Below, piece by piece: positions 1-4,693 of a stretch of DNA of 6,268 bases. The translations under genes and the position numbers were made by a program. Within the stretch, counting starts at the first letter, position 1. Each line of letters begins with the position of its first letter. The stretch covers positions 1-6,268 of the forward strand of contig CAZQXS010000165.1 in the NCBI GenBank assembly GCA_964597275.1. Reading direction: 5' to 3'. A model generated the notes under the pieces. The model made no database searches and was not told the DNA's origin. It was given only the letters and a program-made list of their open reading frames with translations. The stretch comes from UBA8110 sp964597275 (GTDB lineage: Bacteria; SAR324; NAC60-12).

Positions 1-38
1 CCCGCACCGTCTGGCGCTGGCTGGATTCGCAGGCGTGA
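1..38 (+). CDS. Possible C-terminal end of an upstream gene
   Basis: One plus-strand frame is open from the window edge to a TGA at 36-38 and ends in RTVWRWLDSQA. The tail is followed directly by a REP-like palindrome, which usually lies just after a gene's end, so a real 3' terminus is plausible. Only 11 residues are visible, too few to name a family. A chance open frame at the edge is the alternative. Confidence 0.3.
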   Translation, partial: RTVWRWLDSQA

Positions 39-44
39 GCCGAC

Positions 45-73
45 GGGTCGCGGGCATGGCCCGCTCCTACAGT
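45..73. repeat. REP-like extragenic palindrome
   Basis: The core is a perfect hairpin: GCGGGC at 50-55, three loop bases (ATG), and GCCCGC at 59-64. Read on the minus strand, the flanks give TGTAGGAGCGGG followed by CCATGCCCGCGACC. That is the general pattern of repetitive extragenic palindromes in Pseudomonas and other gammaproteobacteria (GTRGGAGCGGGC...GCCCGCGA). It sits between a possible gene end at 38 and the 3' end of hicA at 89. It could help end transcription or stabilise mRNA. The family assignment is from memory of the consensus. Confidence 0.6.
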
Positions 74-88
74 CGTGTTCTCTGGTGA

Positions 89-295
89 TCACCGCTCGAA
101 GTCTTTTCGCAGCAGCCCGGACTGCTCCACAATGGACAGGTAGGTTCCGATGGGGATTTGCTTGCGCGGATCTGGAACGATGACGGTGTGGGTTCCCCTG
201 CGGAATTTCTTGTGGCTCCCTTTTTGGCTGACGAGTTCAAACCCGTGCTTGCGAAGCACCCGGATGATCTCCCGTGACGAGAGCCGCTTGGCCAC
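89..295 (-). CDS. hicA: HicA-family mRNA interferase toxin
   Basis: This is a 68-residue HicA (YcfA-like) toxin, which in this family cleaves mRNA through a double-stranded-RNA-binding-like fold. The N-terminus has the usual basic helix (SREIIRVLRKHGFELV), followed by QKGSHKKFRR. H28 in the GSH motif is the catalytic histidine position. The TVIVPDPRKQIPIGTYLSIVEQSGL segment matches the HicA C-terminal strands and helix. Length is typical of the family (about 60-80 residues). The start is GTG at 293-295, two bases after the hicB stop, so translation is probably coupled to the antitoxin. All expected HicA elements are present, so the toxin looks intact. Gene order is antitoxin first, the reverse of the E. 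coli hicAB layout. Confidence 0.9.
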   Translation of the reverse strand: MAKRLSSREIIRVLRKHGFELVSQKGSHKKFRRGTHTVIVPDPRKQIPIGTYLSIVEQSGLLRKDFER

Positions 296-297
296 AG

Positions 298-504
298 TCA
301 GGCCATTTCCCCAACGACGGCCTGACCGATGGAGCGGAAATTGTTCCGGCCCGCCTCATCGTCCAAGTAGAGTTCCACCGCCTCGGTCAGGTTGCGCAGG
401 GCTTCTTCCTGCGACTCGCCGAAGCTGGAGATGTTGGCGTTGAGGCACTGCGACACGAAGAACTCGTCTTCCTGGTAGATCACGTACTTGAAATTCGGCG
501 TCAT
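298..504 (-). CDS. hicB: Short HicB-family antitoxin
   Basis: This 68-residue protein has the HicB antitoxin core: a strand with FKYVIYQEDEFFVSQCLNANISSFGES, then the helix QEEALRNLTEAVELYLDDE. This is the classic degraded-RNase-H-like HicB fold that binds and neutralises HicA. It is the short form. No C-terminal helix-turn-helix or ribbon-helix-helix DNA-binding extension is visible, unlike the 110-150-residue HicB proteins, so any autorepression would need another route. It starts at ATG 502-504 and is followed by hicA two bases after its TGA, so the pair forms one operon. A weak purine-rich stretch (AAGAG) lies a short distance before the start. Confidence 0.85.
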   Translation of the reverse strand: MTPNFKYVIYQEDEFFVSQCLNANISSFGESQEEALRNLTEAVELYLDDEAGRNNFRSIGQAVVGEMA

Positions 505-542
505 GGCAGCACTCTTGGCGGCGGGTGGTTGCGGGTTCCGGC

Positions 543-584
543 TTGTGACAAATCAAGATAGCAGAAGCCCTCAAACAAACACAA
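543..584 (-). promoter_or_regulatory. Candidate hicBA promoter with operator-like palindrome
   Basis: On the minus strand TTGTGT (584-579) and TATCTT (560-555) are spaced by 18 bases. They match the sigma-70 boxes at 3/6 and 4/6, which would put the transcript start about 45 bases before the hicB ATG. The perfect palindrome TTGT-G-ACAA at 543-551 covers the predicted start region and could be an operator. Both calls come from visual matching only. The palindrome is short enough to arise by chance. Confidence 0.3.
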
Positions 585-627
585 CCTGAGAGTCCCCGAT
601 GGTGCAACCTTCTTGCAGGAGCGGATC

Positions 628-738
628 ATGAACCGGACCCCCTTGGAAAAGCTGGTGCGGCAGGCGTTCGAGGCCGAGCCGGAGCGGAAGCGAGCGTTCG
701 TGGAGTCCAACGAAAATAATGACGATCTTGGCCCGTAA
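628..738 (+). CDS. Possible 36-residue small protein
   Basis: The ORF runs from ATG 628 to TAA 736-738 and would give a charged, helical-looking peptide: MNRTPLEKLVRQAFEAEPER, then KRAFVESNENNDDLGP. The main support is a good Shine-Dalgarno sequence, AGGAG at 617-621, six bases before the ATG. The ORF fills the gap between the divergent hicB and the convergent lipoprotein gene, with 14 bases left before that gene's stop. It matches no family I recognise. GC-rich DNA gives short chance ORFs, so confidence is limited. Confidence 0.4.
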   Translation: MNRTPLEKLVRQAFEAEPERKRAFVESNENNDDLGP

Positions 739-752
739 TCCCCGAAAATGCG

Positions 753-1652
753 CTAAAGGGCGGAATCGGACGCGGAGGCTTCGCCGGACACGCTTATGGA
801 CGGCGGTTCTGCCGCAAGCTCGCGCATTTGGTCAATGTACTCCTGAAGCTCGGCGACGGCGTGTTGCCGCTGTTCGGGGGTGAGCAGGCGATCCACGGCG
901 AGGATGCGCTTTCGCTCCCGTAGCGTCCGCGCCTGCCGCTTGGCTTTGTGCTGGGGGTCGCTGGGGTTGTTCCAGCTCCTGGCCCACTCCTTCAGCCACA
1001 GGCGGACTTCCGCCTCAGGGCGCGGTCCCCGGAGCAGGGCGAGGAAGCGCGGCTGCGAGACGCTTCGGCGTTGCAGGCGTTCGCGGGTGGGGTCCGCCGC
1101 GTCCACCGCCCACTGCGCTTGCAGCTCGGCGATCCGCAGTTTTTGGGATTCGGAAAGCGACCCCAGCCAGTCTTCCAGACGGTCCACCAGCCGCTCCTGC
1201 CGCTTGCGCTGGCGTTCTGCCGGAGGCCGCGCCAGTCGTTCCTCCATTTCCTCGTTCTCCTCCTGCATCGCGGCGGCAAGGTGGTCCACCTGCGCCGGGG
1301 CCAAGCGGGTCAGGAAGCGCGCGATGTCGGGAATCGCATGGTCGCTGAGCCGCAGCCACGCGGCGTCCACACGCGCCTGCCCTTCCTCCAGTTCCGCCAT
1401 CGTGAGGCCGTCCCCCGCCCGCTGCTGCACCTCCTCCAGAAACGCGGCGTAGGCGGGAAGCTCGTGGATGCGGTGCCACTCCAGCAGGCGTTCCATGCGG
1501 GAGTCCACGAAGTCATCCTGTGCCCCGGTGAGGTCGAAGTAATCATCCGCCCGCCACGCGATGTAGTCGTCCCCAAATTCGTAGATCAGGCTCAGGGTGC
1601 TGCATCCGGAGATCAGCAGTGCGGCAAGGCCCAGCAGGGCGATTCGGAGCAT
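753..1652 (-). CDS. DUF6279-like outer-surface lipoprotein
   Basis: This is a 299-residue predicted lipoprotein. The N-terminal signal peptide (MLRIALLGLAALLISGCS) ends in the lipobox LISGC, with C17 as the lipidation site and Ser at +2, which favours the outer membrane. The mature protein opens with a segment containing IYEFGDDYIAWRADDYFDLTGAQ. That fits my memory of the DUF6279 family of gammaproteobacterial lipoproteins (a tyrosine/tryptophan-rich start followed by a 'DLT..Q' motif). The rest is highly charged and mostly helical, with Glu/Arg-rich stretches around residues 125-180 and 220-280 that could form coiled coils. The function of the family is unknown. The ATG at 1650-1652 is chosen because it places the signal peptide correctly; the ribosome binding site is weak. 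The gene is transcribed alone, towards the 628-738 ORF. Confidence 0.8.
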   Translation of the reverse strand: MLRIALLGLAALLISGCSTLSLIYEFGDDYIAWRADDYFDLTGAQDDFVDSRMERLLEWHRIHELPAYAAFLEEVQQRAGDGLTMAELEEGQARVDAAWLRLSDHAIPDIARFLTRLAPAQVDHLAAAMQEENEEMEERLARPPAERQRKRQERLVDRLEDWLGSLSESQKLRIAELQAQWAVDAADPTRERLQRRSVSQPRFLALLRGPRPEAEVRLWLKEWARSWNNPSDPQHKAKRQARTLRERKRILAVDRLLTPEQRQHAVAELQEYIDQMRELAAEPPSISVSGEASASDSAL

Positions 1653-1818
1653 GGTTCGGTTTGCAAAAGCGTCACGGACAGTTCCAGACTACCAGATTCT
1701 TGCGGGGTTTTCAGGCGGGGCTACACAATGATGCAATTGGTCCGGCACCGGAATGCCTTGAGTTTCCCGGCCATCCCACTAGCCTACACAGGAAACGCAA
1801 ACGGTCTCAGGAATCATC
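1653..1818. promoter_or_regulatory. Divergent intergenic region with candidate promoter
   Basis: This 166-bp gap separates the divergent lipoprotein gene and the 1819 gene cluster, so it should hold promoters in both directions. On the plus strand TTGAGT (1758-1763) and TAGCCT (1780-1785) are 16 bases apart, but match the sigma-70 boxes only 4/6 and 3/6. No clear operator or strong minus-strand promoter can be seen. The 1819 ORF has a clear Shine-Dalgarno sequence, AGGA at 1809-1812, six bases before its ATG. Confidence 0.3.
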
Positions 1819-2211
1819 ATGGGCAACTTCATCGAGAAATCACGCAGCAACTACTTCCGGGTCACGGACGTGGAGGAATTCGCCTTGCTCTGCAAAGACA
1901 ACGGCCTGCAACCGCTGGCGGGAGCCACCCCGAACAAGCGCGGCGAGGTGGGCTTCATCCTCGCCGACGGCAAGGACGTGCAGGGCCGCTCCATCCACGA
2001 GTTCAAGCGCGACCTCGCCGCCCTGCTCGACCACGGGGAGGTCTGCGTGGTGCGGACCCTCAGCTTTGACGAGGACAATGTGCAGGAAATCCAGGGGCGC
2101 ACCATCGCCATCCGCAAGGACGCACGGGAACTGATCGTGGACTTGGACGACATCTACCACCTCATCAACACCAAGTGGCACCTCGACACCTCGCCCACGG
2201 AGGAAGAATAA
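1819..2211 (+). CDS. Hypothetical protein with SNYFRV motif
   Basis: This is a 130-residue soluble acidic protein with no signal peptide or membrane segment. It begins MGNFIEKSRSNYFRV (SNYFRV at 10-15) and ends its conserved-looking part with VDLDDIYHLINTKW (107-120). I recall small proteins of the same layout (an N-terminal SNYFxV motif and a C-terminal LDDIY helix) on plasmids, phages and other accessory DNA, all of unknown role; this is memory, not a search. The alternation of strands and helices (VGFILADGK, FKRDLAALLDHGEVCVVRTL) suggests a small alpha/beta fold. An AGGA ribosome binding site precedes the ATG. The stop is two bases from the next gene, whose ribosome binding site lies inside this gene's end, so the two are almost certainly cotranscribed. 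Confidence 0.75.
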   Translation: MGNFIEKSRSNYFRVTDVEEFALLCKDNGLQPLAGATPNKRGEVGFILADGKDVQGRSIHEFKRDLAALLDHGEVCVVRTLSFDEDNVQEIQGRTIAIRKDARELIVDLDDIYHLINTKWHLDTSPTEEE

Positions 2212-2213
2212 CC

Positions 2214-2693
2214 ATGCCCCACTACTTCGCCTTTGGCTCCAACATGAACTCCGAGCGCATGCACGAACGCCTCGGCTGGTCCGCCGAACGCTTTGCCGTC
2301 ACGCTGCCGGACCACCGGATGCTCTTCAACAAGCAGGTGCCGAGCGGACGCTGGTGCGTGGCCAACATCACCCCGGCTCCCGGACAAACCGCGGAGGGCA
2401 TCGCCTACTCCGTCGAGGAGCGCGACCTGGAAATCCTCGATGGCTACGAAGGCGTGGCCGGAGGGCACTACGAGCGCCTGCCCGTCACCGTCTTCACCGA
2501 ATCCGGAGCGCCCCTCCCGGCGATTGCGTACTCCGCCCTCAAGACCGGGCCGGAACTGCCCCCCACCCGTGAGTACCTGAACCACCTGCTGGCCGGAGAA
2601 CCCCTGCTCAGTGCGGCCTACTTTCAGTGGCTCCAGCAAACCGCGGTTTACAACGAAACCCCGGGCAAGGAGCAACACTGGCTTTCCGAATGA
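2214..2693 (+). CDS. Gamma-glutamylcyclotransferase-fold protein
   Basis: The protein has 159 residues and the GGCT (AIG2-like) fold. The substrate-binding loop is YFAFGSNM (4-11), the equivalent of YGSN. E79 in LDGYEG is in the position of the catalytic glutamate. The central EGIAYSV strand (61-67) and the C-terminal YLNHLLAGEP helix also match the family. Members turn gamma-glutamyl peptides or amines into 5-oxoproline and a free amino group. The exact substrate cannot be told from the sequence. The start is ATG 2214 because AGGAAGA at 2201-2207 gives an excellent ribosome binding site and because YFAFGSNM must lie at the N-terminus. An in-frame upstream ATG at 2175 would overlap the preceding gene and is unlikely. 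Coupling to the 1819 gene suggests a joint role, but that role is unknown. Confidence 0.88.
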   Translation: MPHYFAFGSNMNSERMHERLGWSAERFAVTLPDHRMLFNKQVPSGRWCVANITPAPGQTAEGIAYSVEERDLEILDGYEGVAGGHYERLPVTVFTESGAPLPAIAYSALKTGPELPPTREYLNHLLAGEPLLSAAYFQWLQQTAVYNETPGKEQHWLSE

Positions 2694-2750
2694 CCGGAAC
2701 CCGCCTTAGACACTTTACTTCAACACGCAAAACCCCTTTCGGAGACAGCA

Positions 2751-2987
2751 ATGGCCCTTAAAAGCAACACCAAGAAAACCATCATCATCTTGTCCGCCCT
2801 GGCGGTGATCCTCGCCATTGGCGCGGCCACGGGGATCGTCACCTATGTGCCGATCACCAAATCCAAAAACAACACCTTTGGAAAAAGCGACAAGTGCTTT
2901 CAGGAGTTGAAAAAGGAACTGTCTCCCGCCGAACTGATGACGATCATGAACAAGCGGAAGTGGGATCAGTCGTGGTGTGATTTTTAG
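2751..2987 (+). CDS. Small single-pass membrane protein with two cysteines
   Basis: This 78-residue protein has a short basic N-terminus (KSNTKK) and one hydrophobic segment of about 22 residues (11-33). A hydrophilic Lys-rich domain of about 45 residues follows, with C49 and C76. The inside-positive rule points to the C-terminal part facing the periplasm, where the two cysteines could form a disulfide. The segment could also be an uncleaved signal anchor, or a cleavable signal peptide with a site near AIGAA (22-26). It starts at ATG 2751 after a good GGAG at 2741-2744, spaced six bases. It lies 57 bases after the GGCT gene on the same strand, with no obvious terminator between, so it probably belongs to the same transcript. 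I do not recognise the family. Confidence 0.7.
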   Translation: MALKSNTKKTIIILSALAVILAIGAATGIVTYVPITKSKNNTFGKSDKCFQELKKELSPAELMTIMNKRKWDQSWCDF

Positions 2988-3162
2988 TGATCCCTTGATA
3001 AGATTGAAATAATCTTGATTTGATGGCGGAGAGAGGGACACTAATATCCCCCCCCCATTTCTATCACTTATAAAAATATCACCGCAAATCTTATTGATAT
3101 AATTGATTATTTTATTCAGGTCTAGGAGTAGGAGAGAAAATCGTTCGTGTCGGAGAGAACAC

Positions 3163-3186
3163 CAAAGTGACCCCCAAAGTGACCCC
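3163..3186. repeat. Perfect 12-bp tandem repeat, CAAAGTGACCCC twice
   Basis: Two identical CAAAGTGACCCC copies stand directly next to each other (3163-3174 and 3175-3186). Just upstream GGAGAGAA occurs at 3131-3138 and again at 3152-3159, 21 bases apart, so the locus shows two repeat periods. Related TGACTCCC words recur at 3272-3279 and 3330-3337. Such short direct repeats can be binding sites for a DNA-binding protein, such as an integrase or regulator, or slippage products. No protein partner can be identified here. Confidence 0.75.
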
Positions 3187-3232
3187 TCCCACACATCTAA
3201 TTTCCCTTATCTCAGGACAGGTATCAAGTTCA

Positions 3233-3467
3233 ATGGTGTTCGGGGAGCAGGTAAATCCCCCTAACCCGATGTGACTCCCGATTTGGGATTCATACCCACC
3301 ATAATCTGATTCCCCTCTCCAATCCATCCTGACTCCCCCCCTCTCTCTCTGAACCCCTCTCTGTCTGGTGGGTGGGGTCTGGTTCCCTTGGTTGTCTGAG
3401 GGGTTTTCTGTCACCGGGGAGTGATGTTCTGTTCCTTGGGTCTGTGTGTATTGGATTCGGAAGAGGG
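3233..3467. other. Candidate structured RNA or complex foldback DNA
   Basis: Complementary arms are nested. The first module is ATGGTG (3233-3238) with CACCAT (3297-3302), enclosing hairpins GGGGA/TCCCC (3242-3246, 3256-3260) and TCCC/GGGA (3276-3279, 3285-3288). The second module has three arms. A 14-bp helix pairs 3313-3326 with 3452-3467 across two single-base bulges. Inside it ACTCCCC (3332-3338) pairs with GGGGAGT (3416-3422), and AACCCCTC (3352-3359) pairs with GAGGGGTT (3398-3405). All arms nest without crossing. The strand of any transcript is unknown. Part of the complementarity follows from a pyrimidine-rich half facing a purine-rich half, so chance cannot be ruled out by eye. Confidence 0.3.
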
Positions 3468-3482
3468 TGGAGGTGTAACCTG

Positions 3483-3572
3483 TTGTCAAAACCTTAAAGA
3501 ATATGTATGGTATGAGTAAATTTCAGTCCTTATTAAAAAAATCTTGACTATTGATGGCAATTATGATTTTAT
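3483..3572 (+). promoter_or_regulatory. Two candidate sigma-70 promoters of the 3621 lipoprotein gene
   Basis: The upstream pair is TTGTCA (3483-3488) with TATGGT (3506-3511), spacer 17. The downstream pair is TTGACT (3544-3549) with TTTTAT (3567-3572), also spacer 17. Each has a good -35 box (5/6) and a weaker -10 box (4/6). AT-rich DNA gives such matches easily, but the downstream pair would start transcription about 40 bases before the ATG, just ahead of the palindrome at 3584-3601. Confidence 0.4.
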
Positions 3573-3583
3573 CCTAACAATAA

Positions 3584-3601
3584 CTCTCATGAGTATGAGA
3601 G
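3584..3601. promoter_or_regulatory. Perfect inverted repeat in the 3621 leader
   Basis: CTCTCAT (3584-3590) and ATGAGAG (3595-3601) form a perfect 7-bp inverted repeat around GAGT. The repeat ends 19 bases before the lipoprotein ATG. It lies just after the predicted transcript start of the downstream candidate promoter, so it could be an operator site or a hairpin in the 5' leader near the ribosome binding site (AAAGGG at about 3610-3615). No regulator gene lies next to it. Confidence 0.5.
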
Positions 3602-3620
3602 AAAGACTGAAAGGGATAAC

Positions 3621-4271
3621 ATGAGAATAGCATCCATAATAATTTCACTATTAATTTGTATTGTATTAATTGGTTGTAAACCAGACAATCTTGAGATTGA
3701 AATCTATACATCAGATATTGAATCAGCATTTGAGGGTGAAGTTGTAGAAGTTCCTCTAAAAGCAACTTTTAGTTTAATGGGTGAGGACAAAGAAAATCAA
3801 CTTCCAGTTGCAAAAGATATTGCTTTAAAGTACATGCCAAGTGATTCAGAGGTTGAAATTTCTAAAGGAACCTATGGTAAGGTTATGACCATAGTTACCA
3901 GTATCCCATTAGGTAGCAAGGCTACCTTGAATAAGTTTACTCAGCAAAATCCTAGAGTTGCAACGATTGTTGTTGAAAATGGAATGGTCACATTAAAACC
4001 AACAGAAACATTAACAAAACTGGATAATGACTTATCTAAAATGAATTTTATGCTAGGGGCAGAAATCCCCGCACAAAACACGTCATTCCGTATTGTCAGT
4101 GATTCTAAGGGGAAAGTCAATGTGAGTGCAATTGCTGTGTTTTCTGAAAAGAAACCCTATCTGCATTTTTCAAAAGATTTAAAGAAAAGAAAATCCATTG
4201 TAATAGATTTTAAAGGTGGAAGCAGTAGTGTTTATAGTGAAATATCACCAACTTTTAGTGTTAAATTTTAA
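3621..4271 (+). CDS. AT-rich lipoprotein of unknown function
   Basis: This is a 216-residue predicted lipoprotein. The signal peptide is MRIASIIISLLICIVLIGC, with lipobox LIGC and lipidation at C19. Lys at +2 favours outer-membrane delivery. The mature part is a beta-rich globular domain with no further membrane segment. It opens KPDNLEIEIYTSDIESAFEG, followed by EVPLKATFSL and, near the C-terminus, VNVSAIAVFSEKKPYLHFS. I recall small enterobacterial and prophage-associated lipoproteins that begin with a similar 'CKP..EIEIYTSDI' segment and are annotated as domains of unknown function, possibly DUF7424, but I cannot confirm this. The ATG at 3621 places the signal peptide correctly and follows a purine-rich AAAGGG. 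Codons are strongly AT-rich, unlike the genes before 2987 and after 4694, which points to horizontal acquisition. Confidence 0.8.
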   Translation: MRIASIIISLLICIVLIGCKPDNLEIEIYTSDIESAFEGEVVEVPLKATFSLMGEDKENQLPVAKDIALKYMPSDSEVEISKGTYGKVMTIVTSIPLGSKATLNKFTQQNPRVATIVVENGMVTLKPTETLTKLDNDLSKMNFMLGAEIPAQNTSFRIVSDSKGKVNVSAIAVFSEKKPYLHFSKDLKKRKSIVIDFKGGSSSVYSEISPTFSVKF

Positions 4272-4349
4272 TTCTAAACCAAGAAAGGGAAGGTGATCCT
4301 TAAATTGTTTTATAAAAATTTTAAAAAAAGGCGAAAATGGAAAGGCTAT

Positions 4350-4379
4350 AAATAAAAGAATGACACTTCTTACTTATTT
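4350..4379. terminator. Possible bidirectional terminator between convergent genes
   Basis: AAGAA (4356-4360) pairs with TTCTT (4367-4371) around TGACAC. The stem extends past a two-base bulge by AAATAA (4350-4355) with TTATTT (4374-4379). The position between the 3' ends of the convergent lipoprotein (4271) and HNH (4391) genes fits a shared terminator, with A and T runs on either side. The stem is nearly all A-T, so it would be weak as an intrinsic terminator. Confidence 0.35.
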
Positions 4380-4390
4380 GGTTAGTCAAA

Positions 4391-4612
4391 TCAACGGTCA
4401 GCCTTCTTTGAATTACATGAATAACAAAGTGGTTGGATATTTGTGATGTAATTGCTTCCACCTTTACTCAAGGGGATAATGTGGTCACGGGTAATTACTG
4501 AATTCCTGTCAGATGGTGGTGGAATTTTATCCCACTCTCTTTCACACATTGGACACTTATCATATTGGAAAGTAGGGTTTTCCATTCTCTTGAAGTGAAT
4601 GAACGGCAACAA
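4391..4612 (-). CDS. Short HNH endonuclease, 5' end probably frameshifted
   Basis: This frame encodes a complete small HNH nuclease domain. Residues below count from the TTG at 4612. A zinc-binding CPMC (C20, C23) pairs with CYSC (C63, C66). The beta-beta-alpha metal motif is TRDHIIPLSKGGSNYITNIQPLCYSCNSKK, given here as TRDHIIPLSKGG then SNYITNIQPLCYSCNSKK, with D43-H44, N58 and N67 in the expected places. HNH proteins cut DNA and occur in restriction systems, phages, homing elements and stand-alone genes. The start is uncertain. TTG 4612 is poor, and an ATG at 4583-4585 follows an AAGAG. A natural ATG at 4668-4670 lies in the neighbouring frame, and losing one base of the C5 run at 4627-4631 would join it to this frame, adding an N-terminus beginning MIKLTPPKKSYRKG. 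That ATG is 23 bases after the acyl-CoA synthetase stop on the same strand. The domain is certain; whether the gene is intact is not. Confidence 0.8.
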   Translation of the reverse strand: MLPFIHFKRMENPTFQYDKCPMCEREWDKIPPPSDRNSVITRDHIIPLSKGGSNYITNIQPLCYSCNSKKADR

Positions 4613-4693
4613 GACTGTCTTTGTTTCCCCCTTTTCTATAGGACTTTTTGGGAGGAGTCAGTTTAATCATTTCTTGCAAGGAAAAGGCTATGG

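Larger units (their letters stand above)
2988..3620. other. Gene-poor AT-rich leader region with low-complexity tracts
   Basis: No convincing gene is present in these 633 bases. Seen directly are a weak hairpin AAGATT/AATCTT at 3000-3016, too weak to call a terminator, a run of nine C at 3048-3056 and a second run of seven C at 3335-3341. There is also a pure pyrimidine tract at 3333-3350, a G-rich tract at 3367-3382, tandem repeats at 3131-3186 and several complementary arms between 3233 and 3467 (listed separately). Two long minus-strand open frames overlap the region, but their low-complexity composition and lack of family motifs argue against coding. A plus-strand frame (3107-3274) has no start codon. 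The base composition changes sharply from the GC-rich DNA on its left. Confidence 0.6.

Noticed and set aside
948..2069. Long plus-strand open frame of 373 codons antisense to the lipoprotein gene
   Set aside because: It lies over the DUF6279-like lipoprotein and runs into the 1819 gene in another frame. It is rich in His/Arg/Gly/Leu without motifs, which is typical of GC-rich antisense frames.
2154..2678. Minus-strand open frame of 174 codons over the GGCT gene
   Set aside because: The plus-strand frame carries clear GGCT motifs and a strong ribosome binding site; this one is a shadow with no family features.
2694..2750. Integron attC site after the GGCT gene
   Set aside because: No paired RYYYAAC and GTTRRRY core sites or palindromic arms are present.
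2715..3194. Minus-strand open frame of 159 codons
   Set aside because: It runs antisense through the 2751 gene and across the composition boundary. It has no convincing start context or known motif.
3233..3302. tRNA gene
   Set aside because: Arms can be paired, but there is no standard T-loop, anticodon arm or acceptor of seven pairs.
3112..3489. Minus-strand open frame of 125 codons
   Set aside because: Its translation follows the repeats and low-complexity tracts and shows no domain, so repeats explain it better than coding.
2987..4299. Direct repeat GTGATCC at 2987-2993 and 4293-4299 as insertion-site duplication
   Set aside because: Seven bases is expected by chance over this distance, and the second copy is inside the AT-rich block rather than at its edge.
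4627..4635. Programmed ribosomal frameshift in the HNH gene
   Set aside because: No slippery heptamer fits the needed shift from the ATG frame to the HNH frame, and no strong downstream structure is visible; a single-base change in the homopolymer is simpler.
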